In this document: piece by piece, positions 12,582 to 24,206 of the stretch
How positions within the stretch are numbered: position 1 is the stretch's first letter
Layout: every line of letters starts with the position of its first letter
Assembly (NCBI RefSeq): GCF_029962835.1
Contig: NC_080582.1
Location: 21,274,032 to 21,338,031 of the forward strand
Reading direction: 5' to 3'
Source: Magnolia sinica
Lineage: Eukaryota; Streptophyta; Magnoliopsida; Magnoliales; Magnoliaceae
Length of the DNA stretch: 64,000 nt
The notes under the pieces: generated by a model
The model's input: only the letters and a program-made list of their open reading frames with translations
What the model was told of the DNA's origin: nothing
Databases searched by the model: none
Translations under genes and position numbers: made by a program

Positions 12582-14165
12582 AATTTGATATCAGAGCCTA
12601 GGTTTTTCATAAGGGAATGCATTGCATGTTTAAGGTTTAGTCTGTTCACGTCTATTTTGCATCAAGTCTCATCATATAGAGCTGTTTAGGACCCATCATT
12701 CACAACATGGACTGCTAAATTTTCTGTTGTCAGAAATTTTCCAATTTTCATAACTGAATTTTCTGCTAACAAACTATTTGGGCAGTTATGTTGCTGGAAT
12801 TTTAGTAGCGTTGTGTAGTTTTCCTCATATAGAGTCCTATAGGATCATTTAGTCCCATTTAGACGCATATAGTTGCATTAAAGGGTCTTTGAGTTAAGTG
12901 AGTGGTTGTATGTCCACATGTACTGGTCGTGGTTTTGGTTTGCACCCCACGCTAAACATGAAACAATTACAAGAGTCAATGTACAACATAACCCGGTAGT
13001 TTGAGTCTTTCGGTAAGCGCTTGGAACAACATATTAACAACGCTTGGATCAGATTAATGTGTGTGTTACCCAACTAGAAACCTCCACCCGGGCAAACCCC
13101 GCCATGGGGGAAGATGCTCGATCTTAGGCAGGGGTCAGGAGGATCAACAAAGGAATGAGGGTAGTCAAAGAATACCGACGATTGGCGCGCAACATGATCT
13201 TCAATACTTACACAATGTAATGATAAGAGTTGCAAGATGATCGTGGATAGCGATAGTTGTGCCAACATGGCATCAACTGGCACTGTGAGCCGTCTGGGCT
13301 TGAAGCTTGAAGTCCATCCTTCAACCCTATAGAGTGTCTTGGGTTGACGAAACTTATATTCCAGTCTCACACCATTGTCTTGTTCCTATTTAGTTTGGAT
13401 CATATAAAGACACAATTTGGTGTGATGTTATTTCTATTCAGTTTGGGACATATAAACTTAGGAAGTCTATTGATCTTGTCCCTATGTCCCTGTCCCATAG
13501 GCCATCAGAGTCTGTAAAGTCCTTAGCATATCACATTCATTCATTGTATCAAGAAATCAGGTAAAAGATCAATACAGTAATGAACATTACAAAATTTCCA
13601 CAAACCAACGTAAACGATTCAAGGAATTCAATGTAAGAGACTCTGTGATGGTCCGCATTAGGCCAGAGCGGTACCCTCAAGGAGCCGTTTGTAAATTACA
13701 TGCGTGTAGCGCTGGACCATTTAAAATTATAAAACGAAACGGTCTCAACGTGTATGTGGTAGATCTTTCACCTTCTATGGGAATTAGTTCCACATTAAAT
13801 CTAGAGGATCTAGTTACATTTCAGGGACCACTGATACATTGTCCAGTCTTTCACTGAACCAACTTGATTCCCTAGACCTTTCCTTTGATCCATGGCCTCT
13901 TCTCGACCCATCTTCCCAGCCTCTACCTCCCACCCAGGCCTACCTTTCCTATACCCAGAGAGTAGATAGAAGATATTCTGGATTATCAGATAGTATTGAC
14001 ATTGGATGGCGGATTTCAAAAGTTCCTGGTCAAGTGGAAGTCACGCCCAGCTTCAGACAGTACATGGCTCACTTAGGAGGAGCTTCAAAGACTTGATCCT
14101 GACATTTTAGAGCTGTTCAGTAATTTTGTTTTGCCAGTGGCAAAACTTTCGCAGCCGGGGAGAGT
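12582..14165 (+). mobile_element. Gypsy internal region, mostly deleted (PBS, integrase C-end, PPT)
   Basis: Only about 1.6 kb remains between the LTRs where an autonomous element has several kb. After the primer-binding site there is non-coding leader. At about 13565-13857 comes the C-terminal end of the polyprotein (RIRPERYPQGAVCKLHA, SAGPFKIIKRNG, YVVDLSPSMGISSTLNLEDL), typical of the Ty3/gypsy integrase C-terminus. Gag, protease, reverse transcriptase and RNase H are absent. A purine run GCAGCCGGGGAGAGT directly before 14166 is the polypurine tract. The element keeps the cis signals needed for mobilisation in trans but no enzymes. Confidence 0.8.
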
Positions 14166-15379
14166 TGATGGGGACATCATGCGTACACGCACGTACTCAA
14201 GGAGGAGGAAATCCCCACTATTGATCTGGATTGACGACGACATCTACGAAAGACCTCTTAGCTAGGAGGCTGTGTTATGGATCATTGGAGTGGAACCGAT
14301 CATCACGTGAATTCCACCATTGGATCTCATGATCGGGGCCTATTACCCTATATGGTCTAGGATTTTGAGTTTTGGTTACTATTGCTATTAGAAACATCAT
14401 GAACAGTTTTAATTGCGTTGATTAGTTGTTATTTTTTGTTATTTCGTCTCTAAGTCTTAGTGTGCGCACATAGCGCGGCTTTTGGGGTTTAGGGTTTTCC
14501 TATAAATAGGCAACCTCATGTAGGTTTTTTTTTTTTTTTTTATTGAAGTTTATGAATAAATTTATGTGTTTTTTCTTCTCTATCCCTCTGATTTGAAGAA
14601 GCTAATTGAGTGCGAAACCCTCCCTTCCTCGAAGGGCTAACTACCATGGTGCGAAGCCACAACTATTCTAAATCGTCATCATCTCCTCCACCTCACATCC
14701 ACCATCTTCCATAGCCCTCCCATCTTCATATTTATCTTCTTCTTTTTTTCTTTTTTTCTTTTTGTGGCCAAGTTCTCTACTACGACAGATTTCTAGATTC
14801 CGACCCATCAAAGGGGTTGAAATTTCGGTAGAGCACCACACACATAAAGGAAGGCGGATCGTCACGAAACTTGGTGTGAGAGTGGGCCTCCCTGGCCGAT
14901 GAAGCCCTAGCTGCCCTTTTTCAGTTTCGTGGGCCCCACACACGTGTGGCCAGACAACCACGCACGTGCGCCCAGGTAGGCCTGCTGTCCACACGTAAAA
15001 TCCTTCTCAGGTTCTTTTCTCTCCTCTATTTCTCTCCTCTCTTACCTAAAATCTCAAACTCTAACCCTAAAAAATCTCAGATTCTAAGTATTTCTAACTT
15101 TTTGCAAACCTTAAGTTTCCCCTATTTGAAACATAGTGAATCTCTTAAATTGGGGAACAGTCCTTTGCAGGATTGGATGAATCTACACTCCATTGGGTAT
15201 TGTTTAGTTTATAATTTTACTTGATCTAGTCCTAAACGTGTGTAGGCTTGGACCCTCATAGATTCCCCTTGTTGAATGTTTGATCATATGTGGGACGTGG
15301 AATTTTGTGATTGTTTAAAATTGGTATGATTTAAAGCTTGAAATCTTGCATGTCATATTTAATTTCATGTCCTGCATCA
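14166..15379 (+). mobile_element. 3' LTR of the internally deleted gypsy element
   Basis: It begins TGATGGGGACATCATGCGT after the polypurine tract and ends TTCATGTCCTGCATCA. It has the same order of blocks as the 5' LTR, including CCTATAAATAGGCAACC. Divergence from the 5' LTR is visible as scattered substitutions and small indels. The flanks (CTCCA before 11354, CTCTC after 15379) do not give a clean 5-bp target duplication. Confidence 0.85.
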
Positions 15380-15510
15380 CTCTCCACTCTTGTGCGTATA
15401 GTGTGAAGGCTAGTTCTCTTAGAACTGGAGACATGGCTTATTGATTCAAGTTGTCTTAACTATAATTGTGGAGTTTTGGGTTCTTTTATACTTGTGGTAT
15501 TAGAGCCAGC
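15380..15510 (+). mobile_element. Copia LTR end plus primer-binding site
   Basis: TGTGGTATTAGAGCCAGCC at 15493 is an initiator-Met-tRNA-type primer-binding site. The about 95 bp before it (GTGAAGGCTAGTTCTCTTAG to GGGTTCTTTTATA) are the 3' end of an LTR. The same LTR end occurs in reverse orientation at 18390-18485. The rest of this LTR is missing at the border with the gypsy 3' LTR. Confidence 0.6.
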
Positions 15511-15539
15511 CACAAGAAAGTGTTCTTTGTTAATTGGAC

Positions 15540-15875
15540 GCAATGTTGTCAAATCGCATAGAATCGCATAAGCCATCAGCCTGGGTTGATCGCTTATGCG
15601 ATTGTGTAATCGCATTAGCAATTACTCAGGCTGCTAGCTTCTTCTTCTTCTTCTTGTTTGTTGTTTGACAACTAGACCATCTAAAGTTAATGACAAATTT
15701 TAAAAAATAACAAAATGGTAAAAATTCTTAAAAATTAAGAAAAACTGTCTAATTGCTCGAAGTGATTGGATTGGATTTTTTTTACCTATCTCATTGTAGT
15801 TTGACTATTATACTATCTAAAGTTAAGTTATATTACATGTAATGAAACAAATCTAAACAATTAACAAGTTACACT

Positions 15876-15915
<40 letters not shown>

Positions 15916-16100
15916 GCCATCGCATACTCAGTATGTGATGTCATAATCGCATAAGCCATTGCATACTTATGGCATACAAAAGTAAGCCATCGCAGACTCA
16001 GACTCCCCAGATTGCATATGCCATCATAGCATATGTGATACACATGGTCCAAAACGCATGTATCGCATAATTGATTATGCGATTGCATATGACAGCAACG
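15540..16100. mobile_element. 561-bp TIR element with 7-bp target duplication
   Basis: ATTGGAC occurs on both sides (15533-15539 and 16101-16107). The ends are imperfect inverted repeats (GCAATGTTGTCAAATCGCAT at left; GCGATTGCATATGACAGCAA at right). The body is rich in ATCGCATAAGCCAT-like words in both orientations and contains a (GA)n run at 15878-15912. There is no coding potential. It lies between the copia primer-binding site and the copia gag start. The superfamily is uncertain, because 7 bp is short for hAT (8) or Mutator (9). Confidence 0.65.
15878..15912. repeat. (GA)n microsatellite
   Basis: About 17 GA units lie inside the MITE at 15540-16100. Confidence 0.95.
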
Positions 16101-16199
16101 ATTGGACAAGTGCATGTGGGGATTTTGTTTCGTATACGTTTTTTTTTTTTCCATGCAAGTGCTAGTTATGTTTTTGAAAGCGTTTATTCGCGTTGAGAT

Positions 16200-18395
16200 A
16201 TGACCTCGAATAATATACCCCAAACTCAACTCTCACAGTTTAGTGAGTAGAATTATGATTACTGGAGCATCAGATGAATGTGCCTTTTCACTGCTAAGAT
16301 CTATGGGGTTTGTTGGAAGACTTTTATACCCAAGGTATTCAATATGGCCACTATAATTACCATTATGATACAGGTGGTAAAGCTGTTACAACCATCTTTT
16401 TTAATGTATCAACCCTGCAACGGCCGTTGCAAGCATTCTTTCCATAATGGCCTTTATGGCTCTATAATGTTCTCACCATTTACCAATGTAACACCCACAA
16501 CAGTTGTTGCATAACCATTTTTTAATACCTTAGTTATACTGAAGTGACTGATCCAACAAAGCTTGCTACACTACCACAACCACAGAAAGATCAATGGGCC
16601 TTTTATTTAATCTATCATTCAGTAGACGAATCTATTTTCAATTGTATACCACAAACAAATACAACAAAAGAAGTGTGGGATATAGGTAACACAAAAGTCA
16701 AGAGTATAAGGTTGCAAAACCCAGTACTTTTGAATCCATTCACATGAATTCTTATGAGTCTATGTCAAATCATCTTTCTCATGTTTTGTTTGTAGCTAAT
16801 CAATTAAGGGTGAATAGTGCAACCCTTGATGATCTACAAATCATGGAAAAGATTATGAGATCGTTGATAGAGTGATTTGACTATGTCATGAGCATAGGAT
16901 GAAGATTGGCTTAAAACAACACATAATAAGCATTACAAAGCAAAGCTTCTATCAATATAAGCAATTCTGAAGGTGGTAAAGGCTGAGCCAAGAAAGAAGT
17001 AGATCAAATTCTACCTGTATTAAAGGTGGAAACCTCCCTGCAAAAGGAAAAGGAAATAACTCCAACACATGATCATTCAAAAACAAAAGAGATGATAAAT
17101 CTCACATCTGGTGTTACATTGTAAGAAATATGAGCATTACAAATCTCAGTGCAGAGTAAATTTGCCCAATGATAATAACGAACATTTAAACTATGCACAA
17201 GATGGTGTAGAAAAGCAGGCCTTACTATTAGCATGTAGTTTGTTGAAGAGGATGATTGTTTAGACTAGTGGTACTTAGACATTGGGTGTGGCAACACGTA
17301 TGGGAAGAGAATTATTTTCTTAGTTAGATGAAATTGTGTGAAGAAATGAATCTTTAAACAAATTCAAAATTTCCATTATGAAAAAAGGTAAATTTCATAT
17401 TTGCTTGAAGGATGGATCACTTCAATACTTCTGATGAATTTTGCATTTCAAATCTTTTATTGGAATCTGTTAAGCACGGATGGCGTTTAGAAAGGAGGCC
17501 TGAAATTAACATTCAAAATGTAGTATGTGAGAAGGGCTTATCGCAAAGGTAAAAATGACTAAAAATCACATGTTTTTTTCAATAATCAAGACAGCAATGT
17601 TACCAAAATTCAACACTATAGTCAATGTTGAAAATTGAAAATTGAATGTCATCTTCAGTTCAGCCATATGAATTTAAAAGGCATCAAGTTGTTATTTAGG
17701 AAGATGGTTACGAGTATGCAGGTGATTGAATCTCCAAGTCATCCATGTGAAGGTCGTGTAATCGGAAAGCATCACAGGGACTCTTTTCTAGTTGGAAAAT
17801 TATGGGGAGCTGAGAAGCCATTAGAATTAGTGCATGCAAGTTTTTGTGGGCTGATTAAGGTTTTGTCAAGGTAGTAGGTACTTAATCACTTTTATTAGCA
17901 ATTTTAGTAATAATAAAAAAAAGACCCGGTGCGTTTTCTAAAGCAACAACCATAAGCTTTTGCTGTTTTCAACCAGCTTAAAGCCCCATTCTAAAAAGCA
18001 AAGTGGTTAGTGTTGAGATTTGATATAGGTGAATAGACCTTTAAGTGGTTTCATGAGTATTGGAAAGTGTATGAGATCAATCATCAATTGAGGGATTGGT
18101 TGTCTTACATATCCCTTTGTAGTTAATTAAGCAAAGAAAGAAACTTGATAATAGTGAAAAGTGTATCTCGGTTGGCTACAATGGTGTAACTAAGGGATAT
18201 AAGTTGTATCCAAAGACAGATGAGATAAAGATAAACACAAACATTATTTTTGTAGAGGAAACTTGGACATGGTTCACATGGATCATTAAAATGAAGAAAC
18301 AGTTGGAAATCAGTATTGATGTTGAACCTTTATCTAGTGGTTCTTTTGCACCCACGTCATCTTCATTTCATGAAGAATCTTCATGTAGGTTTTAG
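16200..18395 (+). mobile_element. Decayed Ty1/copia gag-pol remnant
   Basis: Gag starts MTSNNIPQTQLSQFSE at 16200 and continues NYDYWSIRM. After removing the MITE at 16330-16533 the frame runs DLWGLLEDFYTEVTDPTK, a typical copia gag start. Around 16795 LRVNSATLDDLQIMEKIMRS is the gag UBN2-like region. At 17635-17870 comes the integrase zinc-binding region (FSHMNLKGIKLLFRK, GRVIGKHHRDSF, EKPLELVHASFCG). At 18130-18300 a later pol part reads KKRNLDNSEKCISVGYNG and GYKLYPKTDEIK. Many stops and frameshifts are present. Reverse transcriptase and RNase H are missing, and the fragment stops where an inverted LTR begins. Confidence 0.7.
16330..16533. mobile_element. 204-bp GTAACGGCC-type MITE inserted in copia gag
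   Basis: The ends are AAGGTATTCAATATGG and TTTTTTAATACCTT (inverted repeats), with flanking TTATAC at 16324-16329 and 16534-16539. Excising the element plus one TTATAC restores a continuous copia gag frame (EDFYTEVTDP), which shows it is an insertion. The inside has AACGGCCGTTGC and AATGGCCTTTATGG palindromes, related to 7905-8130. Confidence 0.7.
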
Positions 18396-18880
18396 AGAAC
18401 TTAAAAACTCCACAACTACAGTTGCTAGGACATCTTGAATCAATGAGTCATGTATCTAATTCTAAAAGAACTAGCCTTCACGCCATAAAAAGAACATTAA
18501 AAGAAATTAAATTAAAATTACTTTATTGCTTCTCAACTCTCCTTCCACATACAAGCATCTATGTATAGAAGTATTTCTTTAGCACCTCAACTCAATTCAC
18601 AAAAAGGATACCCAACTTTAACTCAAAAATATGAAACTATTCTAACATCATTCCTAATCCAATTAGGAAAATAAAACACACAATGCAACTTTCTTAAAGA
18701 AACAAATACATCAACTAATCTAGTCCTGCTTAATTACGAAAGCAAGTTTAAACTCTAAGAAAGAGTACTCCAAGCTTGATGATAGAGTAACTTTTGGATT
18801 CCTGGGATTTTCATTTCATGAAAATTTCATGTTAGTTTTCTATGTCCACGTTCTAATCTCTTCGGCCAAATACATCAAGA
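18390..18880 (-). mobile_element. Inverted copia LTR fragment
   Basis: 18390-18485 is the reverse complement of the LTR end at about 15396-15491 (for example ACTAGCCTTCACGCC against GGCGTGAAGGCTAGT, and ACTCCACAACTACAG against ATTATAGTTGTGGAGT-like sequence). The following AT-rich 400 bp are probably the rest of that LTR. It implies an inversion or two oppositely oriented insertions. The outer border is not defined. Confidence 0.45.
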
Positions 18881-19780
18881 TTGCATTTTAAGTGATACGC
18901 AAGGTAACCCTGTAGAACTGAAAGATCATTTTGCGCTTGCTTTGAAGGGGAATAACATCCAACCGTAGAGATCTCACCTACAGGTAATGACATCACCACT
19001 TGCTGTATCATCTTTCCTGCCAACATCCTCCTTTTATAGCACATTCGTGCCATTAAAACAGTAGGCCCCGTTATGAAGCTCACCAGGCACAAAAATCAGG
19101 TTGTTCCACTAATCAGATGCGCCATACTATTGGAATCAGTCGAAAACACGTGATCAGGCTCAACATAAAGGTGTGGCCCACCTAGTGAGTGGATTGGCCT
19201 GAATTTTTAGAAGAGGGGTCTTCATGGTACGGATGTTCATGGTACAGACACTTTTCCCTTGAAAAGTAAGTGGAAACAAAAGTTCATAAGAGAATTGAAC
19301 CATGCGACCAGCTGTTGGTGCTCGATGCCGAAAGTGGCCCCACTTGATCCGATCAAAATAGAGGCATGAATATCAGGACGCCGATTTCCTGGGGAAGGCT
19401 TCCGCAGGAAGTTCCTGCGCAAGGATGCTGGCTGGGGCCCACCGCATTGTTTTTTAGAAATCCATGCCGTCCATCCTTTCTGCGAGAACATTTTTGGACG
19501 TGCGACCAAAAATGAGGTGTATTCAACACTCACGTGGGCCATACAAGAGGAAACAGTGAGAATTCAGTGAGCACCGTTGAAGCATTCTTATGGCTATAAA
19601 AGTTTTGTGTCGGGCTATAATTTTGGTGTTTTCACTTCTTCCCATTGGGAATGACCTTGTAAACGGTTTGGATAGCATATAAACATCGAGGTGGAGCCTA
19701 GAAAGGTTTCAACGGTAGAAATTTATTTCCCTAATTTTCCCTTCTAACCCACTTGGGTGTTGTATCCACTCGCATGTACT
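18881..19780. other. Non-coding stretch with MITE-like debris
   Basis: No gene is seen. The region contains GGCCCACC, CCATGCCGTCCATCC-like and GTGGCCCCACTTGATCC words that recur in the foldback elements elsewhere in the window. It is probably decayed DNA-element sequence. Confidence 0.3.
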
Positions 19781-19850
19781 CAACTCGACTTGAAGGACAA
19801 CTTATGCGAGCCAAGCTTCATATGACCCAAGTCGTTTTGAAAATGAGTCA

Positions 19851-19943
19851 AGGTCGAGCATAGTGCAGCTCAACTCGACTCAGACTCGGCCCAACTCGAG
19901 CCGAGGTCGAGCATAGTGCAGCTCAACTCGACTCAAACTGGGC

Positions 19944-20024
<81 letters not shown>

Positions 20025-20140
20025 TAAAAATTTTAAAGTTAAAACTAAAACCTAAAAAATCCCACCTGTTGCCCGTCCCTTTCCTTTACTAAACCCACCG
20101 CAACCCGCGCCCGAGAACCCCCCCCCCCCCCCCCCCCCCT
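19851..20140. repeat. 53-bp duplication, (CT)n, (TA)n and C-tract cluster
   Basis: AGGTCGAGCATAGTGCAGC occurs at 19851 and 19904 (period 53). It is followed by (CT)n at about 19948-19985, (TA)n at about 19985-20020 and a run of C at about 20119-20139 before CTCTCTCT. This is pure low complexity, with no coding content. Confidence 0.9.
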
Positions 20141-20224
20141 CTCTCTCTCTACACCCACAAAGGTACCTCTATCATCTATATGTAATATTTTTTATATGTA
20201 ATTGAACATTTGTTTAATTTGAGG

Positions 20225-20580
20225 GTGGCTCAGGTGGTTGGATTGTGTCGAGTGTTGGTTGGGTGTTGGGTCGGGTGTGAGTTGGGTGCTAGGTTGGGCG
20301 CTGAGTCAGGCTGGGTTCGGTTGGGTGTTGGTTGGGTCGGGCTAGGTTGGGTGCGGGTTGAGTGCTGAGTCAGGCGGGGTTGGGTGCTAGGTTGAGTCAG
20401 GTGTGCGTTGGGTTGGGTGTTGGATGCTGGTTGGGTCGGGTTGGGTGTTAGGTACTTAGGTTCGGGATGTTGAGTGTTGAGTCGAGTGGCCACTGGGTTG
20501 GGTCAGGTTGGGTGTTGGGTAGTCGGGTTCGAGATGTTAAGTGTTGAGTCGAGTGGCCACTGGGTTGGGTCAGGTGGAGT
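20225..20580. repeat. GGTTGGGTG minisatellite
   Basis: These are degenerate G/T-rich repeats of GGGTTGGGTGTTGGGT-type units. Near the end there are two tandem copies of a unit of about 60 bp containing GTTGAGTCGAGTGGCCACTG. The minus strand reads as an artefactual Pro/Gln/Thr-rich frame (PTQPTPNRTQP). Confidence 0.85.
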
Positions 20581-21609
20581 AGATCGAATTAAATTTACAT
20601 TTTCTAGAGTTGAAAGTTGAAACTGATGAATTGTAAATTTGTAATTGTGAATATGTGAATGGATATTATAAATTAGATTTTCATGATTTTTATTTTTTAT
20701 TTTTCTTATAATAATATTTCTCTTACAACAAAATGGTGTACAACAATATCTTTAAATGATCCATCCACCGACATTTGAGATTATTGTTCCCAAGTCTACT
20801 CTCCAGATTCTAGAAAAATAAAAATTCAATGCAATTTGCGTGGGGTTAGATTTGTAAACAAAATAAATTAGATTATATTACAATTATCAAGTCGAGGGGA
20901 GATGCAAAATCGTGTTCCAGAACATCAGGAGAGATACGAGTTTTATTTTAGGCTCTTGTAAACTCCAACAAGAAGCCTTCCACCCCCTCCCCCACATTGA
21001 ATACAACTAGCCACAAGATATACCATAACATACCTATTTTAATTAGTGAAGAATCTGAAATAGAGATAGTGAAGAGAATTAGTAGGGAAGAGGAAGAGAA
21101 GTAAGCTAGATTGAGAACTTTGGAAGAAGAGCAATTAAAAATATCATTGAAGTTAAGTAAGGAATAGACAAAGGTATCTAAATGTCAACAATGTACTCCT
21201 CGACAATATGATATCGAAGCAGGGCCGAGCTCGACTAGCATGAACCATGAAGGGTTTTCTCACTAAGTCTAACTAACTTATATTTTTATTGATGAAAAAT
21301 CCATATAGATGAGCAATTAGCTGATGAGTTAGTGCAGGAACAGGAAATGTGACTGAACTGGTGCAAGACATACGTGAGACGTGGCCGTACCTATCAAAAG
21401 AGGAACTGACCGCATTTGTACCATTCCTAATTATTTAATTAGAATTTTATTTATTAGGATGATCTGATTTATATATAATGAATGATGGTATTAGTTGTAG
21501 GATTTTAAATATTTTATTGGTTTTATTTAATTGAATTGTTTTAGGTCTGTAGCAAGTACTCATTGGTAAGTTATATTTACTGATGAATGATGTCTAATTT
21601 ATGTTAATT
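20581..21609. other. AT-rich stretch without recognised gene
   Basis: No convincing ORF is present. A purine-rich piece at 21050-21170 (GAAGAGGAAGAGAAGTAAG) could be decayed coding sequence, but no family was recognised. Confidence 0.3.
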
Positions 21610-21989
21610 GAATATTTATGGATGTTGAGAAAGGACAGATGTTGGTGCTTAAATTATTTTGTGTGAATAATTGTGAATGGACCTAGTTAGAATATAAAAA
21701 CATGAATATTACTTTTGCCTCTGAATAATCGTATAGTGGAATGAGTTAAGTACACAATGTATGAGTTACAACTCGAAACTCGGGTCTAAGGGTGCACTCT
21801 TTACTTGAATTTTATGGCGTGGCACCTAACCACTTTCCCTAGATAACGCATGAAATGCTCATATGCCCATATTTGTAAAATGAGACAAAGTGTTATTACA
21901 TATTAAATAAAAGAAATAAATAATAATATAAAATAAACAAAAGCTATAAAAGAAATACTTGCAAGGCTAAGTGAGCATCCACAAATGTT

Positions 21990-22180
21990 GTCCGATTTAG
22001 GATAGTGCTTCTTTATGGTTGTATTAATAGCTTCTTTCAAATATTTGTACTCCAGCTCCAAGGGTACCTATTAACCTCTTCTAAATTATTTACTAATTCT
22101 ATACATTCATCGACAAAGCCATTCTTTTCGGGAGTCCTAGCAACGTTTCTACACACATGGTGAGTGCTAGCTTCATTGTG
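21990..22180 (-). pseudogene. DUF1985/Ulp1-type transposon gene fragment, copy 1
   Basis: The minus strand near 22145-22080 reads GFVDECIELVNNLEEVNRYP followed by WS. This matches the C-terminal part of the DUF1985-like domain in the larger pseudogene of this window (CIDFIDLVNSLEDFNIYP at about 58820-58868). A second frame downstream reads LEYKYLKEAINTTIKKHYP. Only a short broken piece remains. Confidence 0.5.
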
Positions 22181-22600
22181 TCCGTATGTTTTCATGTCCC
22201 CCCAAGTGATCGAAAAATGACTAACAAATCCTACTTCACAATAGTTATTGGCTTATATAGGGTCCACACTTTTTGCCCATAATCAGAGGGAAGTCTATCC
22301 CTATGAAGGTAAGGATGGAGCCCTTGATATTAAATTGCATGTACTAAGGTGCCTCTGCATCAGACTATTAATCACTTAACCCTGCACTTGCCACTACTTT
22401 AATGAGACATGGTCCACGCGTCTTTCAATCCTCTTAACTTTCAAGGCACTCAACCATCACACAGGTTACAGCCTCTGTGAAGAGGCTAAAATTTTTCAAA
22501 AGTTGTCAAAGAGGACAAGGAAAGGTAATGTGAGGTTAAATACTAGCATCATTCAATTTTAGAGCCGTTTTGCTAATAAACCATATGCCAGATGCAAGCA

Positions 22601-23076
22601 GATTAGGTGCAGCCCTTACCATGGGACTCATATGTATTTTATCCACACCATCCATCTAATTTTTCAGATAATTTTAGAGCAAGACTCTAAAAATTAAGCA
22701 TATCAAATTCTTAGGTGGACCATATGATAGGAAACAGTGATGATTGACCATTTAAAACATGCCGTGAGCTTCAAAAGTTTTGGATCAAGCTAATATTTGT
22801 TTTTTTTAAAAAAAAAAAAAATTTCTTTTCTTGTTTTTATAACTTTGTCAACAGGTTGTATGACAAATAAACATTATGAACATGAAGGTGGAACTTAGAA
22901 AGTTTTAATGGTGTAGCGTTCAATCTCCATTGTTTACCGTAGCATGGTCCACGTGAGATTTGATCTGCTTCATTTTTAGGCTCTTGTCCTAAAATGATCC
23001 GAAAAAAATAGATAGACGGCATGGATAGAAAATATATACATGGAGGTGGCCCCACAGTAAGGGCCGCACCTAATCC
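22601..23076. mobile_element. Foldback MITE (GATTAGGTGC family), copy 1
   Basis: The left end GATTAGGTGCAGCCCTTACC is mirrored by GTAAGGGCCGCACCTAATCC at the right. The inner parts are also mirrored (CCATCCATCTAATTTTTCAG at left, a GAAAAAAATAGATAGACGGC-type sequence at right; AGGTGGACCATATGAT at left, CATGGTCCACGTGAGA at right). It has no ORF. It belongs to the recurrent foldback superfamily of this window. Confidence 0.7.
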
Positions 23077-23696
23077 TGTCCCGGCAGGATTGTCGGATAA
23101 ACGTCGTTTTTTACCGTTGTGACATCTATTAATTGGACGGACTGGATTGGTTCTGCTGGCTCTAACGGTTCATTTTCCCCCTCGGGCACGCACCATATGG
23201 CCCACTCTCCATAGCCGTTTCAAGTCCCAAGAGATTCGCAACCGTTGAAATCTGAGAACGTGTGTGCCCATGCTTCCTTGCATGCGAGAAAATGCTGATT
23301 GCACTCGCTCGTGTACATCTGACCTCACGACTGGAAATTAGTCACACGTGTAGATGTTCCGACCAGCTTTTCACCGGTATTCAGTATCTGGATTCTGTTC
23401 ATCCAAAAATCAGGATCATAGGATGATCAGATGGGCCATATTTTTACTCAGAATTTGAACCGTTGGTTACCTTCTGTTACCAAACCATATTTCACAGGTC
23501 GGGTCCACCTGATGTGCATATAGAAATGTGGTTTTTTCATATGTGTTATTGACAATGTTGGGTTCGCCTGAGGAGAAGATCTGATCTCACACACGTGTGC
23601 CTCGTAATCACGTGTAGGCGATTGCACTCGAGAGCGTGCAACTAGCATTCCTCGTTGGCTGCATTCGCATGCTACGATCCACGATTTTTAGGACGC

Positions 23697-24206
23697 GGTT
23701 TGGCTGGTGACCCCGACACCAGTCAGCTAAACTCTGTGTACCCCACCGTGATGTATCTGTTTTATCCACGCAATCCATCCATTTTTCAAGATCATCTGAG
23801 GGCATGAGCCCAAAAATGAGGCAAATCCAAATATCAGGTGGACCACACCACAGTAAAACAGTGTTGATTGAACACCCACCATTAAAAACTCCCTAGGGCC
23901 CACTGTAATTTTTGTTTTCCATCCAACATGTTGATAAGGTCAAGAAAACCTGGATGAAGGGAAAATATAAATATTAGCTTGATCTAAAGCTTCTGTTGTC
24001 CCGAAAATGTTTTCAACGGTGACTGTTTAACCCTTACTTTTTTCCTGTGGTGTGATCCACCTAAGATTTATATCTATATTATTTTTGGGCTAATTACATA
24101 AAATGATATTAGAAAATGGACGGACGGATAGTATACATACATCATTGTGGAGCCCACGGAGCATTTACATCAGCTAGCTGGCAGTGCTGGTGTCACTGGC
24201 CAAACC
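23697..24206. mobile_element. Foldback MITE (GGTTTGGCTGGTGAC family), copy 1
   Basis: Terminal inverted repeats are GGTTTGGCTGGTGACCCC at left and GGTGTCACTGGCCAAACC at right. Internal symmetry includes CCATCCATTTTTCAAGATCA against AGAAAATGGACGGACGG, and GGGCATGAGCCCAAAAATGA against ATTATTTTTGGGCTAATTAC. About 510 bp, non-coding. Confidence 0.7.

Noticed and set aside
20230..20493. Pro/Thr/Gln-rich 87-residue minus-strand frame
   Set aside because: Product of the GGTTGGGTG minisatellite.
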